In this document: positions 53,401 to 64,000 of the stretch, in pieces
Layout of the letters: every line of letters starts with the position of its first letter
Numbering within the stretch: the first letter of the stretch is position 1
From: Porphyridium purpureum
Lineage: Eukaryota > Rhodophyta > Bangiophyceae > Porphyridiales > Porphyridiaceae
Reading direction: 5' to 3'
DNA length: 64,000 bases
NCBI GenBank assembly: GCA_008690995.1
Contig: VRMN01000007.1
Span: forward strand, 806,001-870,000
Made by a program: the position numbers and the translations under genes
The notes under the pieces: model-generated
Seen by the model: only the letters and a program-made list of their open reading frames with translations
The model's database searches: none
What the model was told of the DNA's origin: nothing

Positions 53401-56400
53401 CCCCAAGTTGCACCAGCTTTTGCAAGCTAGGAACGTGATCGCTTACGATACCACTGTCCACCGAAACGAGAATAAGGGGACGTTCTTGTGAGGAAAGGGG
53501 CGCGTGTAGTAACAATCGCTTATACGTTGAGACAGATCGCGATTTCAATCGCTACTTGTTGTTGCTATCTTCTGTGTGGACGAGTAGTCAGCTTGGAAGG
53601 ACTCTCACCCGCTACTATAGGCCGGGAACTTTAAGTCCTCCATACTACTGTCTGTCCACCATTGTCACCACAGGTCTGCTAGACCGGCCGCTATCTTGTA
53701 CCGCAGGCAACTATACCCACATATCTTGGCAGCGAGAATACAGGTGTGAAGAATAAGAGGAGAAGAGCGAGATTTGCGCTAGCACGGGCTGGGTTTGCCG
53801 CCTTTCTTTGATTTGAGATTCAATGATTAGCAAGGGTCTTTTCCCCAATAAGATAAATATTAATCGAGCGTTCCCCTCTAAGCAAGAGCAGGGACTAAAA
53901 TGGGGTTGGGCTAGACAGCCCGAATTGAGCTTATTGGTGTTAGCATGGGGCTGTTGAATGGCAGGGCGAAATTCGAACGCGAGGCCCAGTAGCTGCGCAT
54001 ATTTCGAGTAGCAGGGCTTGTACGATGTTGAATAAGAGTAAGGTTCGGCCACGGCGGCGGTCTCAAATGTGTACGTGCACAGCTAGGTTTGATCCGGGAG
54101 CTGGCTTTGAAAATCAGATCGAATTATTCGTTTCTTACGACTCAACTTCGACGTTTAGACAGAGGCTTCGGCAAACGGTGTTGTAACACATAGATGCTCT
54201 ACTCAGGCATTTGATATCTCTCAATAAATGCGGGTATTTGGATTGCTGCTGGGCAGTTTAGTGCGGACGTTTTCGAACACCCCTTCTTGAATTTTGATCT
54301 TTTGATAAAAAAAACTGCAACCTGGTTTGTTTGCCAAGAGCAGTAGTAGATTAGCGGTCACAATGGATTTGCAATTCAAATGCAATTGTCCTGGAAGAAC
54401 TTCCCACAGCAAGATTGGCTTCGTGCTGCGGACCAAAAGGCAAAGTAATCTCCTCGAACCATTCTTTCCTTTCTTCATTCTGAACAGTTTACCTGCCGCG
54501 AGGCGGGCAAGCTTTTATACTCTATAGCGAGAGACCCTCCGAATAAGTGAGAGGACCGGTCAGTACAAGGCTCCGACTGCTCTCGAGCAAAGTTGCTGAC
54601 CAAAGGAAATGTAAGCGAAGATGTCTTTTGGTTTGGATGTGCTCTAAGAGGGCCAGAACATCGGAAGCATTGCGTACTATGGGTGTCTGAACCAAAATGC
54701 AGCGTCATTTCGTGTCGTGTTCTCAAAATGTTCCGAAACCTTCGGTTGCACAAACACTTGCCTTCTCACCTCGCAGTTTGTCGCATTTTCTCTGTGGAAA
54801 AATGCAACTGGATTCCAGAAAATAATTCACGTAAGAAACCGCAGCTCATCACTGTGCGGACAGCTCAACGCAACCTACGCAACGATCGTGATGCATGCCG
54901 TGGCCGCACAAGCTCGACGTTGCGACAGCGCGTCAAGCAGATGGAAGCAAAGCGCACCGCAATATAGCGGTAGGCGTCGTCTCTGTATCTACGAAAGGGA
55001 AGACGCACCGCACGGTACAGATAAGCTGCGTGCTCGCTACGACGCAGGCTATTCCGTAGGGGACGCGCTAGTCGACAACGACCGCGCGTAGATACGCTGC
55101 CCAAGTTAGCGTCGGTGGCAAAGCGGTGCCATAACATGCTGCACAATAGGCTGCCCCAGCCCTCACGCCGCGCATTTCCCCCTCAGCCCCGCCAAGAGAG
55201 AATCTAACCCTAATCATACTGGCCCGGTTAGCCCTCCTTTTTACTCTTTTTTGGCTGGCGTCCACGGCGGCATTTTATAAATTTACCTATGCCAGCGTAC
55301 CCCTCCTGTACTTTTTTATGAACCCTTCGAATAGCTGCAGGACCCGGTTACAATCTGTCAACAACGATTTTCGCTGAGCGCAAGATTACACTTTTACTTC
55401 GGGAAAGTTGTATCTTTCACTCCCCCACGTAAGAACCCCTATCTATGACCAACATACTTTCCCGGAGCGCTTTCGGCCGGTGTGCGCCGCTTACATACTG
55501 CGCTCACCGGCCGTTCTGCCACCTCCTCGCATCATCCGTCACCTCCTGCAACCTTATTCTGCCGCTCGATCTCCGTCAGATCGCAGGCTGCACGCGGGTG
55601 CACGACTTTGTACCCACCTTTTTCCAACAAAATCAGGGTCTTGTGGGTACGGTAGGCGTACAGTGGAGAGTCTGGGTAGAAAGGCACAATGGAGGAGGTC
55701 AATCATGACAAACAATGCTTCATTTACTCAATCGCCACTCCGCGAAGGTCTTCACATGCATTTCGTAGCACCCTGAGCGCAATGATTCACTCATCTATTA
55801 ATTTGCTCTCATCCACATGATATCATATTGCACCTCCAAGCGACAAAGCGCTGGATACTTACGCGTCGTGCGTAAGATAACCTCGCATCTTTGTAGGCAT
55901 TCGAAATATCTGTGGAGACTTTCCATCGGCCACGACTCTTTACATCTTCCCGCGATTATCCACTTTCTCGCGTTTATATAAATGCAAACTTCCGCACCAA
56001 GTGGATCCCCACTTTGACGAGGCCAGTGAAATCTTTGGTTTGAAGATGGCTCATGAGCCTGACCTTCAGCACCTTCTAAAAAGCTATCAAGTAGCACTCA
56101 TTCGTGTTGTCTATTTCGTCTCCAAAAAGAGTGTGGCTGCTGCAAACATCTGGTCCTGCTCAACCGCTAAAAGAATTTGGGATGGGCAATCTCTTTCTTC
56201 TTGAACGTTTTTCGACCAGGCGCGCTTCATGGTGAGCGCAACCTTGAACCGCTCGTGCTGGAGAAGATTGCATTGAAAGGCTTTGCATGCATCATCCCGC
56301 AACGCAATTAAGTGAAAATGTAGCCTACAAATGGCAGAGTATTGAATCTCGTTCCCTCCCTAGAGAACTCCAGTCATTCGCTCGTACTCAGTCCGCAACA

Positions 56401-57800
56401 GTGGTCTGGCACTCGATTCCCTGCCCAATCTGCGGACTTCAAGTCTACGCAGTTTCCTGATGTAGTCGTTGACATGTGGTCATGTCCTAATATTCCCAAA
56501 GTGTTTAGTGAAAGTGTCACCACCCGCGCCGGCTTCAACAATATACGTTCACTCTGTATTACGTGATGACACAAAACGCGAAATTGCCTTGCCAAAATTT
56601 CAAGCTGATTGCGGGCTCTTCCGGCCGCTGAGGCGCCTGGGGCACACAGGAACCGAAATTTTCTGTTTGAATTTAAAAGAAAGTGCTCCAATTTGATCCC
56701 CTGACTCATTCCGTCGTGCAGACATCGGCCTCGCCGCGCACCATTGCCAAAAACTTGCATAGAATTGCGTGTTGACACTTTAAAGTGTCCTCATTCGCCA
56801 TCGCAATACACCATCCTTCGTCCACGCTTTCCACGCTCCACGGACTTCGCCAGCCCGAACTTGCGCGCTGCTTTACGTCTTGAAGGTTTTGTCTTCTTCT
56901 ACCTGCCTATTACTTTAAATGCTAGAAAACCATGAGAAAAGGCCTGTAATCGCGCAAGCGTATTCGGCCCGCGAGATCAGAAGGGTCTGTATCAGAATAT
57001 ACGGTAGTAGCGCCGAGTAATGCCAGCGCAATGTGCCGAGCTTTTCGTGCTTAGTAAGGACAGCAAAGTCTGTCTGCGAACGGGGTGCTATATTTGGGAA
57101 TAGCATGAACTCGCGCACGTCGTCGGTGCGCGCGTCCAAGTTGGCTGCGTCCTCCGCGCGGTCGCCGCGACGTGTATAAAAGCTTTTAGCGAAAAGGCGA
57201 AAGCCAGCTTGGCAGAGTCTTTGAAAAAGGAAGATGTCTTCGTTTTCTTGCGCAGTTGCCTGCCTGTCCGTACAGATTTGAGGAACTAGAGTGTACAGTA
57301 ACGCACACTACTAAGAACGTGAATGAAGTGTCGGGGTGTACACCCAGCTGGAGCGGTGTACAAGACGATAGGCGCTCACTGGGGAGCGAGCCGTGCACGT
57401 CTTGGGCACGCAGCTGCATCGAACGGACGTGTATGCGCAAGGGAGTGCGCACATCCGCATGTTTTCGAGATCTGGAGGTGCGCTCGCACCTGAGATATTT
57501 TCAGGTGTTTAGGCGCGCGTGGTGTGCGGCACGGCGCAAAAGGCCAGCACAGCCAGAGGTATAAAAAGGAGCTTCCATTGCTTCACATAGATGTTTTCTT
57601 TTCTTTTCCTTTTCTCTTTCGTTTTCGGTAAGAGGTGGCGTCGGTGACTAAAAGGTCTTTTTGCGGTTTTTGAAGCTATCCACCTTCATTAGGTCTACCA
57701 TTTAGCTGTAATCTAAACCCTTTTCATTACTACTAATCCACGAAGAAGAGCTACCGATTCAAGGGCTCTCACAATTTACGATAATTTACTTTGGGTTGCA
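53401..57800. other. Gene-poor 4.4 kb
   Basis: No frame above about 134 codons and no domain recognised on either strand. The first few hundred bases may include the LTR of the copia-type fossil. Short protein-like fragments (for example KMAHEPDLQHLLKSYQVALI at about 56,045) suggest further decayed elements. Confidence 0.4.
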
Positions 57801-57949
57801 TTACCGATTGCATAAAGATCGAACGCCTGCACTGTACGAGAGGAATGGGAACACTGGGTGGAAACGAAATATTTAAGAGGTCGGCGAATCAGTACCGAGA
57901 AGAGTGGATCCGTCGCAGCTCGTCAAAAGTGTCATTTCGACGCCATAGC

Positions 57950-58960
57950 GAGCAATACATTCTTTTTCAGACACAAGAAAATGGTATTTAGTGCCTTCGA
58001 CAGTCAAGCAAGATCGTGAAAGCCATTGCGGCTAAAAGTGGGCGCTTCAAGACCATGATTTTTGCTATTCGTCTGCTCCAAACGTCTATGGACAGAATCA
58101 TCTCGTTTCGAAGGCTTTGAAGCTGACCGAGGCGGTCCAAACAGACATTGGTAATATCTTCAAGCTTCGGACGACTCGTGGGGCTCGTCAGGCTCAAGCA
58201 GCTCTGCGTGCTCGAGAAAAAATCTGTTGAAAGTTTGAAACCGATTAGATATTCAAAGCGTGTCACGCATGCCAACGGCAAATGTTTAGCTTGTCCGCTT
58301 CTGCCACTCAGCATTGAGCTCAAAGACCGATCTTGACCTGGCGCCATCAGGACGAACAAACGAACTGGGCCTCATGTTTTTTAGCTGATTACAAAAGGTT
58401 CAATCTAAATGCACCGAACGGCTTCCGCAAGGCGTGGCTTGAGCGTGCGGCAGGCGTCCCAGAAATTACATCGCGTCATTCTGGCGGCGGCGGGGGCATA
58501 GTTTGGGCGCGATTCCAGCGAGAGGGAAGGTCGCCTTTATTTTGATGCGGGCACATTTACGGCTGCCAAATATTTTTCTTTGCATCGGGACGGCTATGAG
58601 CTTCGTCGATCCCGTCAAAGGGAGGGTTTCAACACAGGTTTTCAGCAGGATAATGCAAAAGTGCATACAAGTAGCCTGCTTACGAAATTTATGAATGATG
58701 AGATCGTGGAGCTTCGAAACTGGCCAGCGTACTCGCCGGACTTCAAAATCATCACGTATTTTCGAGGATACTTTAGCGTGCAAGCTGTACGAGGGTGCAA
58801 TGCAGTATCAGACGGTGCTGGAGCTCAAAAGCTGCCATCATTTTGGCTCAGGAGACTTTCAACGAGCCTGTACCAACCAATTTAGAGGCGTCATTGCCGA
58901 AACGCACATTCCACCGTGCATATCTACAAGGCGCGAACGCGCATGGAAATCGCGGCCGAT
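57950..58960 (+). mobile_element. Tc1/mariner transposase relic
   Basis: Plus-strand pieces follow the Tc1 transposase order: a stretch with KAIAAKSGRF (helix-turn-helix region), then a DYKRFNLNAPNGFRKAWLE block with SGGGGGIVW (first part of the DDE domain), GKVAFILMRAHLRLPNIF, then FQQDNAKVHTSSLLTKF, the signature around the second catalytic Asp, and LRNWPAYSPDFKIITYF, matching the family's WPAxSPDxNPIE block with the last acidic part altered. Frame changes occur at least three times, so it is dead. Terminal inverted repeats were not identified. It ends about 250 bases before the ATG of the sulfotransferase-like gene. Confidence 0.75.
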
Positions 58961-59215
58961 TCTGATTCTCTATGGCAGACTTATGGCCAAACGTGTGCCG
59001 CGTTCTGATCCCCTTCGACCGCCCGCCAGGCCCACTGTTCAGCACACCACTGACCGTTTTACAGTAAAAGAGCTCATCTTACTAGTAAACATTCAGAAAA
59101 CGTGCTGTCGGCTCCATCCTGGCTGCACCTTGCATTTGCTCCTACACATGTCGCGTGCGACGAACAAGCGCGAGTTGACCGAAGACATGCACGCGTAGAA
59201 GAGAGCTGGAGAAAG

Positions 59216-60142
59216 ATGACCTTACAATCGCATCCTCGGCCGCCGCGCAGTGCGACCGGCAGCGCACTCTCGGGCGCGCTTTGCTTGCTGCTTTTGTGGG
59301 TTTGCGCGACGCTGCGCGGCGTGCGTGCCGACCAGTGTGATCTATGTGCCGATAACTGGTTGATTATTCTCGGGGCGGGAGGGCGGACTGGCAGCACCAC
59401 GGCGCTCGCGATGTTCAGGCTGCTGCCTGGAGTCAAGCTCTCAGGCGAGCATGGGGGGTTTTTGGTGGACCAGTATGAGATTTACTCCAAGCTGGTAAAA
59501 GTGGGAACGCACACCGACCTGGCATGGTCGGGCGAACCTTTTGATGAGCACGCTTTTCTCTGTCTTACTCAAGAGCTTGTGCGCTCTGTCGTGCTCGGCG
59601 CGGGGCGTGGAAACGGCACAAGTGGACACCGAATCTTAGGATTTAAAGAAATCCGCTACGTCACACCTCACATGCTCCAGTTCTTGGTCTTTGCATTCCC
59701 GTGCGCGCGCTTCATCTTCTCCGTGCGTGAGTTTACTGATCCCAGCGTCAACAAGAACAAGACAAGAAGCACAAACCAATTGCATGTCATTTGGGAAAAA
59801 GAGCGAAAAGTTGCGGCAGCTGTGCATGCAGAGTTTCCGAACACGACAGCTTTGCTCGCGGTCGAGCGTCTGTCTGTTGAAATGTACAATGACATTCTGC
59901 ATCGAGTGCTTGGTATCAGCGGGTGTGAATTCACGGCCATCCATGGGGAAAATTTGCATGGTGGCTATTCTCCAGGCGACGCCGCAGAGAAAGAGGAAAG
60001 AGAACGCGATGCGTTCACCCGAGGTCGTTGCGACATATCTGGGGTCGATTTCCGGCTCTCCCCGTCAGAACAGAAAAGAAAGCAAGAATTTTGGACTGCA
60101 CTAGCCAGGAAATTCAGCTGCGGTAAATCGTACTGTATGTAG
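59216..60142 (+). CDS. Sulfotransferase-like protein of the secretory pathway
   Basis: 308 residues from the ATG at 59216; the frame is open for 38 more codons upstream but begins only with GTG. A hydrophobic segment (ALSGALCLLLLWVCATL) follows a basic N-terminus and is a signal peptide or type II anchor. Right after it comes WLIILGAGGRTGSTTALAMF, which fits the 5'-phosphosulfate loop of PAPS-dependent sulfotransferases. HRILGFKEIRYV and ARFIFSVREFTDPSVNKNK fit the following strand and the 3'-phosphate site. Cysteines near both ends (DQCDLCADN and FSCGKSYC) fit a lumenal domain. Sulfotransferases move sulfate from PAPS to hydroxyls of sugars or tyrosines. A role in the sulfated cell-surface polysaccharide of red algae is inference. 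Similarity is at motif level only. Confidence 0.75.
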   Translation: MTLQSHPRPPRSATGSALSGALCLLLLWVCATLRGVRADQCDLCADNWLIILGAGGRTGSTTALAMFRLLPGVKLSGEHGGFLVDQYEIYSKLVKVGTHTDLAWSGEPFDEHAFLCLTQELVRSVVLGAGRGNGTSGHRILGFKEIRYVTPHMLQFLVFAFPCARFIFSVREFTDPSVNKNKTRSTNQLHVIWEKERKVAAAVHAEFPNTTALLAVERLSVEMYNDILHRVLGISGCEFTAIHGENLHGGYSPGDAAEKEERERDAFTRGRCDISGVDFRLSPSEQKRKQEFWTALARKFSCGKSYCM

Positions 60143-61199
60143 CAGACCCTGGGATCAGATTTGGTCGTTCAGAGGCTTTGTCGACGGCCATGATTTCCTT
60201 TCTCTCTTTGTAAGATGCCATCTATGATTTGCTCAGGGCACGCGATTTTGCTTTAGTACGATCGCGTGGTTCTTACGTGTGACTGTACTGACGGCCATGC
60301 CCTTGCGCAAGTGTATGCACACTAGTTTTGTGGCATACACCTTTTTAAGCAGAGGCAAAGTCGATGTGCTGCAAGGAAAAGTCCATGCATCTGCTCGATG
60401 ACCATGTCGTCTGGATTGGTCATATCAGGACACATGAGCGGGAAACCCATGCGCTTCGCAACAGACAGGGCATGCGGGACAATGCCCAGGTCCGCAATGA
60501 CGTCGTGGGACAGTCAGCCAAAGTTACATGGCATAGCTTCAGGCTAGAAATGCACGCAGAGAAAGATTCGCATCCTTCAGTGTCAAGGTGTTTACAACTA
60601 GAACAAGGCTGTGGCAGATTCCTCGCTACCGGACGTTGGTCCGTCATCGAGATTTACATGGAGCTTGAGCTGATGGCTCGCCGGCGGACGAGACCCGACC
60701 CAAAAGAGAGACGATGGCCTCTATACGCTGCCTTTGACGCACCGAAAGGGAGCAGCTAAACGCGTCTTGCTCGTCTAAGCGGCTCGCGTACGGAAGGCCT
60801 AGAACGGTTCATTCGCAGTCTCAGCACGTGTTGCGCCTCGAGGTGCGCAAAAAGATCAAGCTAAATTCAGCATATTGCAGTTCAAACGCAGCATTGCGCG
60901 AGGCAGCCGACCGACTTGACCGTCATTTAACAGCTCGCCACCAGAGACATATGTAGAAACCCAGTAGAAGCTTTGTCAGAATACAAAATCTCTGCCTGAA
61001 TGCCACGCTCGTCTGCATGTCCTTTGCCTTCATGTTCATGTCCTACAGTTTCTCAGAACTAGCCAATGAGACTGGATGCCTTTCCATTCGTTTCCATTCA
61101 GATCTCAATTTGGGCGTTCATGGCATGCACGCATCTTACAAAATACGAAAGCGCTGCGTTTGCGTGACGAGAGTGTCGCACTGCATCCTGCTTATTTGC
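60143..61199. other. Intergenic, 1.1 kb
   Basis: 3' flank of the sulfotransferase-like gene. A plus frame at 60,364-60,759 (131 codons) has no recognisable domain and ordinary random composition; I do not call it a gene. Confidence 0.45.
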
Positions 61200-61724
61200 A
61201 GGTGGCAGGGCGTGTGCAAAACAAGCCCAAAAGCCGATGCCTTGCACGCGGGATGTGCCACATCAAGATTCCGGACCAAACAGCAAACCCAAGCATCGGC
61301 GTTTCATGCGGAAACACACGAGGCGCGAGCACACCCTGGGAGGCAGCAGCTGCTGGGCGGCTCCGACTTCAGCGCGACAGATACAGCATCCCGGCTGCAA
61401 ACACGGACACCCAAGCAGTTCTGGACGGCCGAGGAGGACAAGAGTCTGCTCACGGTTGTGAACCAAATCAGCCCGAGACAACAGCAGCAGCCTGCGAATG
61501 CGCAGATGCCGCACCGCGCTGATGTGCAGCTTCGCGTGCATTTTTCCGCCGCATGTGCTGGCATCTCAAAGCGACGCGCACGTGCTCACAGCACACGCCG
61601 CCAGCTGCCGTCTGCGTCTCTACCACGCACATGGCAGGCGACGGAGCCTGTCGATACGCGGCTGCTCGGACACTGCGCGGATCAGGCCGTGAAGTTCACA
61701 CCCATGAAATGCGTACGCGCGTGA
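61200..61724 (+). other. Possible exon with a Myb/SANT-like start
   Basis: A good 3' splice acceptor (CATCCTGCTTATTTGCAG) ends at about 61,200 and opens two overlapping frames. One contains KQFWTAEEDKSLLTVVNQ at about 61,412-61,465, which resembles the first helix of a Myb/SANT repeat (W-T-x-E-E-D), but helices 2 and 3 do not follow in the same frame. The other frame (61,076-61,522) is equally open. It could be an exon of a Myb-type gene continuing elsewhere, or chance. Confidence 0.25.
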
Positions 61725-61854
61725 TCAACAATGCCGCACGCGGCGGCTCCGCATCGCCCGCCGACCGCGAACACGCACAGTGGCCCCCTACCTCACACGC
61801 ACCAACACGCACCACCACCCACCACCCACGAACCAATCTCCTCATAACCGGTTT

Positions 61855-61939
61855 ATCGGCGTATCGGCGTATCGGCGTATCGGCGTATCGGCGTATCGGC
61901 GTATCGGCGTATCGGCGTATCGGCGTATCGGCGTATCGG
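61855..61939. repeat. 8-bp tandem repeat ATCGGCGT x 10
   Basis: Ten perfect units, bounded by AACCGGTTT on the left and ATCGGTTAGCC on the right. All frames stay open through it because 8 is not a multiple of 3, giving the octapeptide Arg-Arg-Ile-Gly-Val-Ser-Ala-Tyr repeated. Confidence 0.95.
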
Positions 61940-62173
61940 TTAGCCTTTTCACCGGAAGATGGATGGGATGAGTACAGTGCGATGTGGGGGGTACAGCGAA
62001 TCTTCTTAAAAAGTCAATGGACTGTAAGCACGCGCACAGCCTATTTTTTAGTATGTTTTTTACGCCTCGTGCGAGATGAATAAGCGCGTTATTTTAATGT
62101 CGCGCTGGCGCAGTTGTGTACAGTGCGTACAGCGAACTCTCCAGAACATGTCGCGCGGAGCAGACGCCGGCGT

Positions 62174-62200
62174 GAGAGAGAGAGAGAGAGAGAGAGAGAC
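62174..62200. repeat. GA microsatellite
   Basis: About 13 GA units in a purine-rich tract. Confidence 0.95.
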
Positions 62201-62572
62201 GGAGAGGAAAGGAGGAGAGACGTATAGACTTGCGCTGTGGATCTGGAGAGGTGATACACCAAGAAGCACGGGCCCGTGGGCGGCGCGTTTCCAGTCGGTA
62301 GAATATGGGAGGCGCAGAGTCGCGGTGGGTGGATCGAGACAGACAAGATGGTACGCTGCCGAGTCATAGGTTTGCGGTTTGTGTCTGGTTGCGCCAGGCA
62401 GAGCGAGGCGTCTGCGCGCTCCGACGGAACGGGTGCGGGAAAGGAAGGTTGACCGTGATTTTGCGGAGGATGCGTCCTGTAATTTGTCTCTGTTCAGTGT
62501 CTCTGAAACGTGATTGGCTGCGTGCGGTGATGTTGTGCTGATGTTCTGCCGCGCAGAGCTCGTTTCGAAAGA

Positions 62573-62935
62573 TCATTCCGCTGCTTGACCGCGCTGGTCG
62601 AGAAGGCGCATGCAGAAGACAAGCAAAGGGTGGCGTGCCGCTTCCGGCTCCATGTCAGACCTGGCAACCACGGTGTCGTGAAAGTGTCCGTGGGGCCTGG
62701 TGCGCGCGCAACGACAGCGGGCCAGGTGGTGGCAGTCGATCTGAAAGAGGGTGACAACGTGCTTGCTGCCTGAATACGGAGGCAACGAAGGTCGAGATCG
62801 ACAAGAAGGAGTTTGTGATCTCAACGCGAGTGATGTGCTGCCAAACTCGAGTAGTCTCGCGCTTGCCCGTGGGCAGCCACAATGTTTGTTTTTGGGGAGG
62901 AACGGACGTGAGAGTCGCTCTGCAGCGTACCTTTT
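62573..62935 (+). other. Coding-like remnant, faintly biotinyl/lipoyl-like
   Basis: One plus frame gives VEKAHAEDKQRVACRFRLHV followed by AGQVVAVDLKEGDNVLAA and a stop; an overlapping frame continues with TEATKVEIDKKEFVISTRVM. G-x-V-V-A-V-x-x-K-E-G-D-x-V is the pattern of the first half of biotinyl/lipoyl carrier domains, but the AMKM biotin site is not present. It may be a decayed gene fragment or two exons; evidence is weak. Confidence 0.25.
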
Positions 62936-64000
62936 GAGCCTTGACATGCGACTGATCAATGACGCGCTCGCCTGCCCTTTGACGCGGTTTTGCTCTAGGG
63001 CCCATGTTTCCTTGTTCTCTACGTAGCTACAGCTCTGGATGATCAACACTTGGCATTACAAAGCCCATTCTGACTTTGCTGCGCAGTCAATGACCACTTC
63101 CGTCAGTCCTGGCCACCGCGCTGCCGCTGCTCTTGGGTGCACTTTGCAAGCTGATTTGACCAGGAAACTCGCACCTCCGTCCTTGGCCACTCATTCCACG
63201 GGACGTCGAATCTGAGGAGCGCCTCGTCACGTTTGGTAAGGGCGGAACCACTAGAAAAGTACATCCCCGCTGGCCTTTTGTGAATGTAGCACGAAACACC
63301 GTTTGCCTGTCGCGCCCTTCATCTGGAATGGGGTATCTTTCGTCTTCTGCCGACTTCCAACCTCACATGCTCTGTTTCCACTCTGCGCGGTTTCTGGCTT
63401 CTTTCCAAATGTCTGGCCTTTTGAGTACTCGTCGCCAGAGGCATCTGCGCCGTGGTGCAAAGAGCGACAGTGGCTAGAGCGGCAAGCGCCAGCTCGCAGG
63501 TTTGTGAGATCTGGTGCGCCCTCGCACGTTCGGGATCTGCATTGACCTTGTTCGCCCCGAGCGCAGATAGCACAGATGAAGAGAGCTTCGTCTCGCTGCG
63601 CGCTGAGCCTGCTTCTGGACGGAAACTTTGTCGGGGCAGCAGCGCCTGGGCACGATGGGGGGCAAACACCGCCGTGAAGCAGGACAGAGCGCGCGGACGA
63701 GCAGCTGCACATCGCGTGATTGCATTATCGAGTAGGTACCCGTGCAGGGTGCGAAGACTGCCCAGACGGGAGATCTTCGCGATGACGTCATGGAAAACCG
63801 CGCATGTTCCACGGCGACAGATTGCGCGAGCCTGCGCTGGCGCCGAGCAGGTGGGTAAAGATTCAAGACGACATCCAAGCGCATGTAGCGCAGTCGACCC
63901 TCGACGCTCGCCCGGAAGCGTGTGGCCTGGCCTGAAGGGTTGGTGAAGCAGACGATGCCACCGAGCCGAGCACGTGATCCAGACGAACCAATGCTCAGCC
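62936..64000. other. No supported gene
   Basis: Overlapping frames of 110-165 codons on both strands between 63,250 and 63,950 have GC-driven composition and no recognised domain. A minus-strand frame (63,319-63,669) includes a hydrophobic stretch (ELALAALATVALCTTA) that might be a signal sequence of a gene extending past the window, but nothing else supports it. Confidence 0.35.

Noticed and set aside
61553-62083. Frame encoding an RRIGVSAY repeat protein
   Set aside because: The repeat is a DNA tandem array that is open in every frame; flanks are not protein-like.
1-64000. CRISPR arrays, bacterial operons, rRNA genes
   Set aside because: The tandem arrays present have no spacers, the genes are eukaryotic, and no rRNA-like sequence was recognised.

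Overview
The window looks like nuclear DNA of a unicellular, plastid-bearing alga, most likely a red alga of the Porphyridium type. This is inference. The seen basis is: mostly uninterrupted eukaryotic genes in GC-rich DNA, a PGR5 gene and a DUF1825 gene with transit-like leaders (both chloroplast/cyanobacterial families), a spliceosomal SF3a subunit, a tRNA m2G10 methylase of the TRM11 type, secreted cysteine-rich and Ser/Pro-rich proteins, and a sulfotransferase-like secretory-pathway protein that would suit an organism making sulfated wall polysaccharide.

Layout. 1-1,848 (minus): a membrane protein in pieces; the downstream part runs off the left edge with two membrane segments, and the upstream exon ends at a good splice donor. 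5,027-6,583 (plus): TRM11. 8,397-9,887 (plus) and 10,652-11,221 (minus): two secreted proteins, tail to tail. 14,808-15,173 (plus): PGR5. 15,625-16,263 (minus): an unrecognised gene. 17,798-25,869: a lipase cluster with two full class-3 lipases, a decayed third copy between them, and a METTL24-like membrane methyltransferase on the other strand. 26,652-27,677 (minus): DUF1825. 44,142-46,724 (plus): a two-domain GET3/ArsA ATPase. 47,151-47,855 (minus): SF3A2. 59,216-60,142 (plus): sulfotransferase-like protein.

Two stretches, about 27.8-43.7 kb and 48.6-59.0 kb, are repeat-rich. They hold a broken Ty3/gypsy-type LTR element with both LTRs, two Ty1/copia-type fossils, a tyrosine-recombinase (Crypton-like) DNA element whose whole frame is kept except for two stop codons, a BED-finger transposon relic, a Tc1/mariner relic, and a SAM methyltransferase gene broken by a one-base shift. 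Host genes sit in islands between them.

How the genes relate. There is no operon logic, as expected for a eukaryote. Themes are plastid function (PGR5, DUF1825, possibly the GET3-like ATPase), RNA processing (TRM11, SF3A2), lipid and surface chemistry (lipases, METTL24-like enzyme, sulfotransferase) and secretion. I found no CRISPR array, rRNA or convincing tRNA. Coordinates of plain coding genes are exact to the codon; exon limits, element limits and relics are approximate.
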